Shown: positions 15,330-23,811 of the stretch, piece after piece
How positions within the stretch are numbered: the stretch's first letter is position 1
Layout: the number at the start of each line of letters is the position of its first letter
Origin: an uncultured Acidimicrobiales bacterium
GTDB taxonomy: Bacteria > Actinomycetota > Acidimicrobiia > Acidimicrobiales > SHLQ01
Reading direction: 5' to 3'
DNA: 35,015 nucleotides
NCBI GenBank assembly: GCA_938041035.1
Contig: CALHYX010000100.1
Location: 1-35,015, forward strand
Translations under genes and position numbers: made by a program
Notes under the pieces: generated by a model
What the model was told of the DNA's origin: nothing
The model's input: the letters and a program-made list of their open reading frames with translations, nothing else
The model's database searches: none

Positions 15330-15392
15330 GAACTCTTTGCCAGACCGGTCGAGGTCGCGGCGCGGAGTTGCGAGGGAACCTGAGGGGGTCGT

Positions 15393-15890
15393 TCAGTCGC
15401 CACCGCTCGCGGCGCGAGGGAACGCAGTGGCGGTTACCGCGTCGACGATCCGGGCATATCCCGTGCAGCGACACAGGTTGCCCGAAAGGCCGATACGGAT
15501 CTCCTCGGGGGTGGGGTCGGGGTTGCGGTCGAGCAGCGCATGGGCCGACAACAACATGCCCGGAGTGCAAAACCCGCACTGCACACCGCCGGTCGCGAGC
15601 AGATTCTCCTGCAAGGCGTGCAGACCCGAGGGGTCGGCGAGGCCCTCGACGGTCGTGATGTCGCGGCCCTCCGCCTGCACGGCCAGGTAGGAGCACGAAT
15701 TCACCGGCTGACCGTCGAGCAGCACCATGCAGGCGCCACACTCGCAGTCATCGCAGCCCTCTTTGGTGCCGGTGAGCCCAATCTCGTCGCGGATCACCCC
15801 GGACAGATTTCGACCGGTGGCCACCCTCACCGGGTAGGCGACACCGTTCACCTTCAGCTCGACGGTCGTGGGTTCGTCGTGGTCGCTCAT
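15393..15890 (-). CDS. Molybdenum hydroxylase, [2Fe-2S] subunit (CoxS/XdhC-like small subunit)
   Basis: This 165-residue protein carries electrons from the Mo centre to FAD. The plant-ferredoxin-type cluster is held by Cys46, Cys51, Cys54 and Cys66. The C-terminal four-helix domain holds the second cluster with Cys105, Cys108, Cys140 and Cys142 (CGFCTPGM, CRCTGY). The first motif has an additional Cys49 (GCDDCECGAC) at a position where most members have Gly. The ATG at 15890 overlaps the stop of the FAD-subunit gene (ATGA). Gene order on the minus strand is large subunit, FAD subunit, Fe-S subunit. Confidence 0.93.
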   Translation of the reverse strand: MSDHDEPTTVELKVNGVAYPVRVATGRNLSGVIRDEIGLTGTKEGCDDCECGACMVLLDGQPVNSCSYLAVQAEGRDITTVEGLADPSGLHALQENLLATGGVQCGFCTPGMLLSAHALLDRNPDPTPEEIRIGLSGNLCRCTGYARIVDAVTATAFPRAASGGD

Positions 15891-16777
15891 CGCTCGGCTC
15901 CGATCCCCAGGGCTCGATTCACCGGTACGGCGATCACCTCGCCACTCGCTCGGCGGGCGGCGGCCCGGACCGCTCGGGCCGCCATCACCCCGACCGTGTG
16001 GCGACGGTACTCATCGCTGGCTCGCAGATCACTGATCGGCGCGGCCTGGGCCGACGCCGCGGCGGCGACCGCCGCGGCGATGTCGGCGACGGGTAGACCG
16101 CCCGGCAGATCGCTGACCTCGACGATGGTGGGCGCGACCGCGGTCAGGGCGACCCGCAGCTCGGCCACGCTGCCGTCGGCTCCCAGGGTGAGGTGGGCCG
16201 CGGCTCCGACGATGGCGATCTCCATCGCCCGGCGGTACTCCAAACGCACATACGCCGAGCCGCTGTGGTCGACGGGCGTCGGCAGCACCAGCGCGGTGCA
16301 CAGTTCGTCGGCGCGAGCCGATGTCTCACCCGGCCCGGTCCACAGGTCGGCGAGACCGACCCGGCGGGTACCTTCGCTCGATCGCAGCTCGACCTCGGCG
16401 CCGAGCACGACCAGGGGAGCACCGGTGTCCATCGCCGGGGAACCGTTCATCACGTTGCCGCCGATCGTCCCCACGTTTCGCGTGGCGGGCGAACCGACCA
16501 ACGCCGCCGCATCGGCGATCGCGGTCAGGTGCTCGGTGACCACGGCATCGGTCATCAGCTCCGCATGGGTAACCCCGGACCCGACGCGGATCTCGGCGTC
16601 GGCGTGGGTCACGGTGGCCAGTTCCGCCACCCGGTCGATGGCGATGAGCCGCTCGGGAAGCGGAGCCTTGCCCTGGCGGGCGCCGACCACCAGGTCGGTA
16701 CCGCCGGCGATGGGTCGCGCCCCGGCGGCGAGTTCGGCCACGATCTCGTCGATCGAGGTGGCGATGGTGAAGCTCAC
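15887..16777 (-). CDS. Molybdenum hydroxylase, FAD-binding subunit (CoxM-like)
   Basis: The product is 296 residues. The frame is open to 17233 inside the large-subunit gene. The GTG at 16777, overlapping that gene's TGA (GTGA), is the right start because it begins just before the FAD-binding P-loop. FAD contacts are AGGTDL (24-29) and TIGGN (104-108), both characteristic of the XDH/CODH medium subunit. LEYRRAMEIAIVGAAAHL and the C-terminal helices match the CO-dehydrogenase flavoprotein C-terminal domain. It passes electrons from the Fe-S clusters to an external acceptor. Confidence 0.92.
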   Translation of the reverse strand: MSFTIATSIDEIVAELAAGARPIAGGTDLVVGARQGKAPLPERLIAIDRVAELATVTHADAEIRVGSGVTHAELMTDAVVTEHLTAIADAAALVGSPATRNVGTIGGNVMNGSPAMDTGAPLVVLGAEVELRSSEGTRRVGLADLWTGPGETSARADELCTALVLPTPVDHSGSAYVRLEYRRAMEIAIVGAAAHLTLGADGSVAELRVALTAVAPTIVEVSDLPGGLPVADIAAAVAAAASAQAAPISDLRASDEYRRHTVGVMAARAVRAAARRASGEVIAVPVNRALGIGAER

Positions 16778-19059
16778 GGCGTCACCTCCCGCAGCGTGTT
16801 CCATACCCGCTCGGCGGTCATGGGCAACCGCCCGACCGGTTGACCGACGAGCTTGGCCACCGCGTTCGCAACCGCGCCGGCGGTCGCCACGTTGGGAGCC
16901 TCGGCCAATCCCTTCGCGCCCCGGGGGCCGGCGTCGGGCGTGGGTATCTCGACGAACTGCGTGTGGACGCCGGGGGCATCGGCGATCGTTTGCAGCTTGT
17001 ACTCGAGCAGTCCTGCGTTGCGCTGTTTGGCGTCCTCGCCGTACTGCGTGCCCTCGGTCAGCGCCTGGCCGATACCCATCAAGATGCCGCCTTCGACCTG
17101 ACCGTGAGCACCGATGGGATTGATGATCGTGCCCGAGTCGTGGGCGGCGTACACGTCGAGCACCCGCACGACGCCCGTATCGCGGTCGAGGCGCACGTGG
17201 GCGACATGGCAGGAGAACTGCGGGGCCAGCCACGACGCCACCCCCTGATCACCGACACAGGTCGACCCCACGATCTCCGGCCACTCCGGCATCGGCGCCG
17301 ACGCCTTGCCGAGCAGTAGATCGCCCCCGGCCGCCGTCGCGGCGAGTTCGGCGATGGCGACGTTGCTCGCCGGGGAGCCCGCCACGAACGCGAGCCCATC
17401 GGCGAGGACGATGTCGTCGGTCGCGGCTTCCAGATGGTCGGCGGCGAGTTCGCGGAGCTGCGTGGCGATCTCCTGCGCCGCCCGCTCGACGGCCCGGCCG
17501 TGATTCAACAGGGTCATCGAGCCGGTGGCGCCGGGCCCCGCCGGGGCCGCACCGGTGTCCTGGTAGATCAGTTCGATATCGCTCTCGGCGATGCCGAGCT
17601 CCTCCGCGGCGATCTTGCGCAGGGTCATCACCGCTCCCGTGCCGCACTCCTGGGCGCCGGTGATCACCTGTACCGACCCGTCGTCGTGCATCTTGGCGTA
17701 GGCGCCCGCCGGCGAGGCAAAGCTGGGCCACCAGCCGACCGCGACACCGAGCGCCTCGTCGTCGGGCAGTTCGCCGACGGCTTCGCGAGCGGCGGCCGTC
17801 GCCCGGTCGAGGCACTGATCGAGGCCAATCTCGGCGTAGGTCTGGCCGACCGGGCCGACATCTCCGGTGCGCACGATGTTGCGCCGCCGAAACTCGATCG
17901 GATCGAGCCCGGCCGCCGCGGCGACCTCGTCGGTGTGGGACTCGACAGCCCAACACCCCTGGGGCGCGGTTGGGGCGCGCACCGAGCCCGATGGCTGGTG
18001 GTTGGTGTACACGAGATTCGACTCGATCTTCAGCGCCGGCGTCTTGTACGGGCCGGCGACATGCATCGCGGCGAGCTGGGGGAAAAACGCCGCGTCGGCC
18101 ACGTAGGCGCCGTTGTCGATCGCGATCCAGGCCGTGCGGGCGACGATGTCGCCTTCGGTATTCACGCCGGTGGTGATGTCGATGATCATCCCCTCGCGCC
18201 GGCGATCCGGCGCGATGAACTCCTCGTAACGGGAGAACACGAGCTTGACCGGCCGGCGGGCCACCCGGGCCAACGCGGCGATGTGGGCTTCGAAGTGAAA
18301 TCCGCACTTGCCGCCGAAACCACCGCCGAGATGCGGCACGATCACCCGCACCCGACTCGCGGGGAGCTCCAGCGTCTCGCACACCCCGGCGCGGGCGTCG
18401 AAGGGCACCTGCGTGCTGGTCCAGATCGTCACCTTCTCGCCCTCCCACTGGGCGACGATCGCGCGCGGTTCGATCGGCGCCGCATGACAGCCGTCGGCCA
18501 CGTACCGACTGGTGACCACGGTGGTGGCCTCGGCCATCGCCGCCGCGGCGTCGCCCATCTCCAACGAGGAGAAGGTGGCGACGTTGCCGGCGCGCGGCGT
18601 GTCGCCGGTGACCGCATAGGACTCCCACCCTTGGTGTACCAGCGGGGCGTCGTCGGCCATGGCGGCCTCGAGATCGCGGACGACCGGCAGCTCCTCGTAC
18701 TCGAAGATGATGGCGTCGAGCGCCTGTTGGGCCACCGCCGCGTCCACGGCCGCGACGGCGGCCAGCACTTCGCCCTCGAATCGCACGACATCGCGGGCGA
18801 ACAGCGTGCGGTCGGGAATCACCGGGGTGTAGCGCAGGTCGGGTACGTCGGCGGCGGTCAAGACGGCGAAGACCCCCGGGATCGCCCGGGCGGCGGCGAC
18901 GTCGAGCCGAGTGATCCGCGCGTGGGCCACCTCGGCGTACCGGAACTTGGCCACCAACATGCCGGTGAAGGTGAGGTCGGCGGTGTAGCGGCCGCTGCCG
19001 GTGACCTTGTCCGGCCCGTCGGCTCGGACAAACGGAGGGAGATCGGTAACGCTCAACAC
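16774..19059 (-). CDS. Molybdenum hydroxylase, large molybdopterin-binding subunit (xanthine dehydrogenase family)
   Basis: The product is 761 residues from the GTG at 19059, about 15 residues before the usual DGPDKVTGSGRY opening. An ATG at 19131 would add a poorly conserved 24-residue head. Mo-cofactor contacts include GCHAAPIEPRA (190-200), GGGFGGK (245-251), RAPTAPQGCWAVES and GAQECGTG. The catalytic Glu is Glu720 in RGAKGLAE. The loop RAPTAPQ is not the AYXCSFR of true form I CO dehydrogenase, so it should hydroxylate an N-heterocycle, aldehyde or acyl-CoA-type substrate. No maturation gene (CoxD/XdhC) is next to it. A short inverted repeat (GTCGATACGAC) lies in the gap before the divergent gene. 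Confidence 0.92.
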   Translation of the reverse strand: MLSVTDLPPFVRADGPDKVTGSGRYTADLTFTGMLVAKFRYAEVAHARITRLDVAAARAIPGVFAVLTAADVPDLRYTPVIPDRTLFARDVVRFEGEVLAAVAAVDAAVAQQALDAIIFEYEELPVVRDLEAAMADDAPLVHQGWESYAVTGDTPRAGNVATFSSLEMGDAAAAMAEATTVVTSRYVADGCHAAPIEPRAIVAQWEGEKVTIWTSTQVPFDARAGVCETLELPASRVRVIVPHLGGGFGGKCGFHFEAHIAALARVARRPVKLVFSRYEEFIAPDRRREGMIIDITTGVNTEGDIVARTAWIAIDNGAYVADAAFFPQLAAMHVAGPYKTPALKIESNLVYTNHQPSGSVRAPTAPQGCWAVESHTDEVAAAAGLDPIEFRRRNIVRTGDVGPVGQTYAEIGLDQCLDRATAAAREAVGELPDDEALGVAVGWWPSFASPAGAYAKMHDDGSVQVITGAQECGTGAVMTLRKIAAEELGIAESDIELIYQDTGAAPAGPGATGSMTLLNHGRAVERAAQEIATQLRELAADHLEAATDDIVLADGLAFVAGSPASNVAIAELAATAAGGDLLLGKASAPMPEWPEIVGSTCVGDQGVASWLAPQFSCHVAHVRLDRDTGVVRVLDVYAAHDSGTIINPIGAHGQVEGGILMGIGQALTEGTQYGEDAKQRNAGLLEYKLQTIADAPGVHTQFVEIPTPDAGPRGAKGLAEAPNVATAGAVANAVAKLVGQPVGRLPMTAERVWNTLREVTP

Positions 19060-19179
19060 TGCTCGCTTCGGTCGTGGGACTGCGGGTTCAGCAGACGGGG
19101 AGAGCGTAGCCAGCGCAGCGCCGACGATCATCCGGATGCGTTGTTAAGGCCGTCGATACGACCTACCGATAACCGCGCG

Positions 19180-20118
19180 GTGAAAAGTGTGCTCGCAACC
19201 ACTCCTTCCGCCGCCTGGATCGGGCGGGGATCACGGCACTACGTCGTGACCCTCGACAACACCCATCTCGTCGTGTCCGACGCCATGTCGCTCGACGACG
19301 CCAACGCCCTCGCCATCGAGTACCGGGCCGAACCGTTCGTGCTCGAAGAACCGCTCTTCGCCACCCCGCTGTCGGGGATCGAGCAACTCACGATCGACCA
19401 GGAGCGCGACCGCCTCGTCGTCAAGACCGCGTCGGATCACGTCCGCCTCGATGGTCTCCCCCCGACGGTTGGACCCCGCATCGCGTCGTTGCTCGAACTG
19501 GAGGACCGGTCGGAACCGTTCGAACAGGTCAGACGGCACGCTCGCGCCGACTACCCCCTCCCCCGCTTCCCCGCCGCGCCCTATTCGCCCGATGACGACG
19601 AGGCCGAGCGGGTCGTGCACCCGAATTCGATCCCGCGGGTCTCGATCAGTGCAGCCGGCGTCATCGCCGCCGGCGTCCTGTTCATCATCGGACTGTTGGC
19701 GATATCCCTGGCCCACGAGCTGTGGGGCGCCATTGGCTTCGCGGTCGGCATTCCGTTCCTGCTGCTCGGCATGCACCAGATCCAGATGATGGTGATGGCG
19801 CCCGAGTACGTCTCGATCGCGGGGCTCTGGCCCCAGCGGGCGATCCGGTGGCGCGACGTCGAACACGTCACCACCCGGGCCCACGCCGTGCCATCGATGC
19901 TGTTGTTCCGCACCGACTGGTCCGCGGTCGAGTTCACGACCGCGGACGGCAGTCGCATCGCGCGCGGCAGCGTGACCCGGACCCCGCGCCGGGCGGCTCG
20001 AACCGCCCGCATCCTCGAGGAACAGGCCGCTCAGCTCGGCGTGCCCTGTGCGGTGTACGCCGAGGATCTCTGCGATCGACCGATCGTCGATCGGGCGAAC
20101 GCCATCCAGGCCGGTTAG
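19180..20118 (+). CDS. Membrane protein with a C-terminal PH-like domain, unknown function
   Basis: The product is 312 residues, starting at the GTG at 19180 (another GTG lies 9 bp later). The N-terminal ~150 residues look beta-rich and soluble (HYVVTLDNTHLVVSD, DRLVVKTASDHVRLDGL) and could be a first PH-like fold. Two membrane helices (about 155-176 and 182-203) follow. A C-terminal segment (APEYVSIAGLWPQRAIRWRD through RTARILEEQAAQL) has the strand pattern and closing helix of bacterial PH domains. The layout resembles YdbS/YdbT-like membrane PH proteins, but I do not recognise the family. It is divergent from the Mo-hydroxylase operon and overlaps the amidohydrolase stop by 4 bp. Confidence 0.7.
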   Translation: MKSVLATTPSAAWIGRGSRHYVVTLDNTHLVVSDAMSLDDANALAIEYRAEPFVLEEPLFATPLSGIEQLTIDQERDRLVVKTASDHVRLDGLPPTVGPRIASLLELEDRSEPFEQVRRHARADYPLPRFPAAPYSPDDDEAERVVHPNSIPRVSISAAGVIAAGVLFIIGLLAISLAHELWGAIGFAVGIPFLLLGMHQIQMMVMAPEYVSIAGLWPQRAIRWRDVEHVTTRAHAVPSMLLFRTDWSAVEFTTADGSRIARGSVTRTPRRAARTARILEEQAAQLGVPCAVYAEDLCDRPIVDRANAIQAG

Positions 20119-21599
20119 GCCCGACGCGCGGTCTTTACGAACGCGGCGGCTTCGGTTTCGACCACGGTGCCGGCGAAGAAATCCGGCTTCACCGCGGTGA
20201 GGAAGCGGGCGATGTTGCCAAACGTGAAGTCGCGGAAGTCGTCGAGGTCGAGGTGACCATCGTCGACCAGCTCCCACGCCTCGGGTAACACGCCGGCCAT
20301 GTCGGGCACATCCCAGTGGCCGATGTCGCTCGCAAAGGTGGCCTGAAAGCGGGCTTTGTGAGGGTTGAGGTCCGTCTGAAAGGCGAGCGCGTTCATCGGG
20401 TCGTCGGCCTCGCACCCGAAGTAGAACTGCTCGGTGAAGATCCGGACGAGATCGTTCTCGTCGCGCAACCCGCTCTCGGCGAACTCGTCGATGCCGGCCG
20501 GGTCCTCATCGGCGTCGGACAACATCAACAGCGCGGTGTCGAGATCACCGATGCGCGCCATGACCCTCGGCGACGCATAGTCGGCGATGAGCTCTTCGAG
20601 GCGAGCCCGATCGAGCCGGTTCGGGTTGTAGTGCTCGATGCTCGAGCGGTTGCGCTTCTCGTAGTGACCCAGCGTGTCGCTGAACAGATTGGCGCCCCAG
20701 GCAACACCGCCTTCAAGGAACGCAAAGGGCAGATCCGGGAACCGCATCGGCGCGCCGCCGAGAACCAGCGACCGGCACGCCGTTTCGCCCGCGGCCGCGA
20801 AGTTGCCGATGTGGTTCGCCACGTAGCTGCTCGTCGACACCCGGGAGCCCCAGCCCATGCCGCTGCCGTGGAACGTCGGGGCGACACCGAGTTCGGCGCA
20901 CCGCTGCCAGACCGGGTCGTAGTCATGGACGCTGTCGTGACCAACGCCATTCACGAACCGGGCGCTCCGTCGATCCTCGAGACCGGGGATGGGGCGCACG
21001 ATGGCGCCGTTCATCATGACCACCTTCATGCCCAACTCGCCGACGGCATGGTCGAGTTCCGCGATCGCTTCTTCGGGCGTCGACATCGGAATGGCGGCGG
21101 CCGGGCAGAGCCGGTCGTCGAAGTCGGCATAAGCCTCGGCGGCATAGCGGTTGAACGCCCGAGCGAGCGCCGGCCGAAGCTCATCGTTCGGCAGACCCGT
21201 CACCAACAACCCGTACGTCGGATACAGCAGGGCGAAGTCGACCCCCAGCTGATCGAGCCGGTCGTACAACAGGCGGGGCAACATTGCGGTGGCCCGGTCG
21301 AGGGCATCGGCGGGAAGGGCCCACCACGAACTGCGCGTGGCGCCGGCGGCCCGCAGATGCTCTCCGGGGATCTGTCGGCGTAACCGGGAGGACTCGATGA
21401 CCTGATCGAACTCCTTGCCGAACGACGGGTCGGTGTCCTCGACCAGAAGGTCGCGCACGATGGGCGCGTATTCGATGTGGTGGCCATCGCTGTCGATAAC
21501 CGGATGGTCGATGCGCTCGCGGATCGCGGCGACCTCGTCGGATCGCGCGAACGCGGATCCCTCGGACGCGGAGCCGTTGGGGGTCGTAACTGCAGCCAT
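20115..21599 (-). CDS. Amidohydrolase family protein (PF04909-like)
   Basis: The product is 494 residues. The TIM-barrel amidohydrolase-2 family is recognised by VIDSDGHHIEYAP near the N terminus (Asp36-x-Asp38-x-His40 in place of the more usual D-x-H-x-H), LYPTYGLLVTGL, IPMSTPEEAIAELDHAV, GVAPTFHGSGMGWGSR (His as metal or substrate ligand) and the final FTFGNIARFL helix. Members hydrolyse or decarboxylate aromatic acids and related compounds. The DSDGH variant is common in actinobacterial members of unknown substrate. The ATG start at 21599 lies 74 bp from the divergent YndJ-like gene. A second, partial member of the same family is at the right edge. Confidence 0.83.
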   Translation of the reverse strand: MAAVTTPNGSASEGSAFARSDEVAAIRERIDHPVIDSDGHHIEYAPIVRDLLVEDTDPSFGKEFDQVIESSRLRRQIPGEHLRAAGATRSSWWALPADALDRATAMLPRLLYDRLDQLGVDFALLYPTYGLLVTGLPNDELRPALARAFNRYAAEAYADFDDRLCPAAAIPMSTPEEAIAELDHAVGELGMKVVMMNGAIVRPIPGLEDRRSARFVNGVGHDSVHDYDPVWQRCAELGVAPTFHGSGMGWGSRVSTSSYVANHIGNFAAAGETACRSLVLGGAPMRFPDLPFAFLEGGVAWGANLFSDTLGHYEKRNRSSIEHYNPNRLDRARLEELIADYASPRVMARIGDLDTALLMLSDADEDPAGIDEFAESGLRDENDLVRIFTEQFYFGCEADDPMNALAFQTDLNPHKARFQATFASDIGHWDVPDMAGVLPEAWELVDDGHLDLDDFRDFTFGNIARFLTAVKPDFFAGTVVETEAAAFVKTARRA

Positions 21600-21658
21600 G
21601 GGTAGAGACTGCCAGCGTTGCTCGTGGCGGTCGAACGAACGGAGGGTGCGCCCGCCCC

Positions 21659-21664
21659 TACCAT
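21659..21664 (+). promoter_or_regulatory. TANNNT -10 box upstream of the YndJ-DUF1990 gene
   Basis: TACCAT lies 9 nt before the ATG at 21674. A GGGG follows but is too close to be an ordinary ribosome site. A leaderless or near-leaderless start is possible. Confidence 0.3.
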
Positions 21665-21673
21665 CGGGGTCCC

Positions 21674-23251
21674 ATGCCGCAGCCGCTTGACGATTCCGCC
21701 ACCGACGATCCCGCCACCGACCATCCCGCCACCGACCATTCCGCCACCGACCATTCCGCCATCGACCATCCCGCCACAGTTCCCGTGGTGGGAGCGATCA
21801 CCTGGCTGGTGTGGGCGGTGGCGACCCGACCGTCGTGGACCGCCATCTTGTTGATGATGTCGCCGTTCGTCCTGGTTCCCCTCGGCCTGTGGCTCGCCGA
21901 ACACCCGAGCACCGGACCCACCACCGCGCTCCTGGGCCGCCTTCGCCTGCTGACGCTTCCGCTGGCGTTGTGCGCCGCTCTCGCGTTCTCCTTCGACCCG
22001 GGGTTCACGCCCGCGCTGTTGACCGTCCCGTGGATGCTGTTCACCGCAGCGATCGCGGCCGTCGGGCTGGGCCGATTCCTGTCGCGCCGAACGTTCACCG
22101 AGGCCGGTATCGGGGTCGATGCCGGCCTTATGTTCATCGTCGTCGGCGGCGCGTGGCTCACGATCAGTCGGTTTGGCGCCAACCCCATGGGGTTCAGCGA
22201 CGACATCGTCCGCCTCACCGCGGTGCACTTCCACTACGCCGGGTTCGCGCTGCCCCTGGTGGCCGGCATCGTCGCCATCCGCAGCCGCCGGGGCTGGTGG
22301 GTACCGCTCGCCACCATCGTCGGTGTCCCCTTCACCGCCATCGGCATCACCGTGGGCGGCGTGCTCGAGTGGGCCGCCGCCACGTTCATGGCCGGAGCCG
22401 GGTTCGCCGTCGCCGCCTCGATGCTGCGGGCGGCGACCGGCGGCGGTCGGGGCACACCGCTGCTGATCCCGGCCGGGATCGCGCTCGGCGGCGGCATGGT
22501 CATGTCGCTGCTGTACTCGTGGAGCAACGGCCTGGCCGCCATCGGCTTCGACGACATCGGCGGACCGAGCATCGACTTCATGGCCCGCACCCACGGTTCG
22601 CTCAACGCCCTCGGCTTCGGGCTCCTCGGACTCACCGCCCTCGCCCTCGCTCCCGCGCCGACGCCCGATGCACGGCGACGGGCATCGATGTTTCTGGGTC
22701 GCCCCAGCGAGCGCACCCTCGCCGCGCTCCACGCCGAAGCCGCCACCGCCGAACCGCCGATCGAGCCCGGGTTGCTCCACCGGGCGACCCCCGACGGGTT
22801 CCGACGAGACGTGTGGGGGCGACCGGCGCCGGACTACGACGACGCGTGCGCGGGCATCACCGCCTGGGCCGGCCACGCCGGCGCCGGCATCGTCCGTCAC
22901 CCCGAACGCCCACCGATCGAGGTCGGACAGACCCTGGCCCTCGCCATCCCCGTGGGACCGCTGGCGGTGACCGCCACCAGTCGCATCGTCGAGGTGATCG
23001 ACGAACCCGACCGGTTCGGCTTCGCCTACCTCGCCCTCGATCACCACCCCGAACGCGGCGAGGAGAGCTTCATCGTGTACCGCGATCCGGCGGGTTCGCA
23101 CCACGTGGAGGTCACCGCCGTCTGGGCCACCGGCGGCGTGGCCAGCGACCTGTGTCCGCCCGTCACGCGATGGCTCCAACGTCGGGCCATCAACCGCTAC
23201 CTGGACGGCATCGTCGCCTACCGACCGACCGGTCGTTTGGTGCAGCCGTAG
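21674..23251 (+). CDS. YndJ-like multi-spanning membrane protein fused to a DUF1990 domain
   Basis: The product is 525 residues. The first ~37 residues are a low-complexity head made of a repeated pentapeptide (ATDHP/ATDHS). About eight hydrophobic helices follow (roughly 38-330), with conserved polar segments RLTAVHFHYAGFALPLVAG and DFMARTHGSLNALGF, which match the YndJ family. The last ~180 residues form a soluble DUF1990/UPF0548 domain (YDDACAGITAWAGHAG, GEESFIVYRDPAGSHHVEVTAVW, LCPPVTRWLQRRAINRYLDGI). YndJ and DUF1990 proteins often occur as neighbours; here they are one chain. Neither has a proven biochemical role. The His in the membrane helices could bind metal or lipid. Confidence 0.78.
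   Translation: MPQPLDDSATDDPATDHPATDHSATDHSAIDHPATVPVVGAITWLVWAVATRPSWTAILLMMSPFVLVPLGLWLAEHPSTGPTTALLGRLRLLTLPLALCAALAFSFDPGFTPALLTVPWMLFTAAIAAVGLGRFLSRRTFTEAGIGVDAGLMFIVVGGAWLTISRFGANPMGFSDDIVRLTAVHFHYAGFALPLVAGIVAIRSRRGWWVPLATIVGVPFTAIGITVGGVLEWAAATFMAGAGFAVAASMLRAATGGGRGTPLLIPAGIALGGGMVMSLLYSWSNGLAAIGFDDIGGPSIDFMARTHGSLNALGFGLLGLTALALAPAPTPDARRRASMFLGRPSERTLAALHAEAATAEPPIEPGLLHRATPDGFRRDVWGRPAPDYDDACAGITAWAGHAGAGIVRHPERPPIEVGQTLALAIPVGPLAVTATSRIVEVIDEPDRFGFAYLALDHHPERGEESFIVYRDPAGSHHVEVTAVWATGGVASDLCPPVTRWLQRRAINRYLDGIVAYRPTGRLVQP
21697..21778. repeat. 15-bp repeats coding the N-terminal head of the YndJ-like protein
   Basis: About five to six head-to-tail copies of CCGCCACCGACCATC-like units encode ATDHP/ATDHS pentapeptides. 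The units are nearly identical in DNA, which suggests expansion by slippage. The encoded head lies before the first membrane helix. Confidence 0.75.
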
Positions 23252-23358
23252 GCGACTCTGCAAAGGTGACCCCTAGGCGCTGACAGCATCCGTTGTGCTA
23301 TCTCGCATGGCGCCACCGTTCCTACTCAGTCCTTCAGCCAAGGGGGTTGGCCAACGTC

Positions 23359-23811
23359 ATGAGCGACGATGTCCTCCGAGCACCGCTGGTGCTCGAATAT
23401 CCGTTTACCCGCACCACCGGCCCGGTGATCGGCGGTTTTCTCACCGGGCTCCGCGAAGCCATGATGCTCGGTGCCAAGCGCAGCGACGGCACGGTGATGT
23501 GCCCGCCACTCGAGTACGACCCGCTCACCGCGGAACCGATCACCGAGCTGATCGAGATCGGTCAGGCCGGCGAGGTCACGACCTGGTCCTGGGCCGGAGA
23601 CCCTCGGCCCCAACAGCCGTTCGAGCAGCCGTTCGCCTGGGCGATGGTGAAGCTCGACGGCGCCGACACCCCGATGCTGCACGGCGTGCTCGTCGATGAC
23701 GCCGACGCCATGAGCACCGGCATGCGAGTGCAGATCCAGTGGCGCGAAGAACGCACCGGTCACATCGCCGACATCGCCGGGTTCGTGCCGGAGACGGGAG
23801 ACGCCGGCTGA
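23359..23811 (+). CDS. DUF35 OB-fold protein 1 (acyl-CoA-associated), degenerate zinc ribbon
   Basis: The product is 150 residues, starting at the ATG at 23359. An AGGGGG lies 12 nt upstream, further than usual. The fold is the DUF35 type: an N-terminal helix (FLTGLREAMMLGAK) and zinc-ribbon region, followed by an OB-fold (VTTWSWAGDPRPQQPFEQPFAWAMVKLDG, GVLVDDADAMSTGMRVQIQW). The ribbon normally has two CxxC pairs; here only Cys48 remains in its place, so zinc is probably not bound. DUF35 proteins support thiolase-like enzymes by contacting the CoA substrate. It is the first gene of a four-gene operon and shares one base of its TGA with the next ATG (TGATG). Confidence 0.85.
   Translation: MSDDVLRAPLVLEYPFTRTTGPVIGGFLTGLREAMMLGAKRSDGTVMCPPLEYDPLTAEPITELIEIGQAGEVTTWSWAGDPRPQQPFEQPFAWAMVKLDGADTPMLHGVLVDDADAMSTGMRVQIQWREERTGHIADIAGFVPETGDAG

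Noticed and set aside
15393..19059. Naming the Mo-hydroxylase operon coxMSL (aerobic CO dehydrogenase).
   Set aside because: The active-site loop is RAPTAPQ and not the AYXCSFR motif needed for form I CO dehydrogenase.
17434..19179. Long plus-strand frame running into the PH-like protein gene.
   Set aside because: This part is antisense to the Mo-hydroxylase large subunit. The real gene begins at GTG 19180, where membrane and beta segments appear.
21200..23263. 687-codon minus-strand frame over the YndJ-like gene.
   Set aside because: It is Gly/Arg/Asp-rich shadow sequence with no domain. The MVGGG repeats are the complement of the ATDHP repeats.
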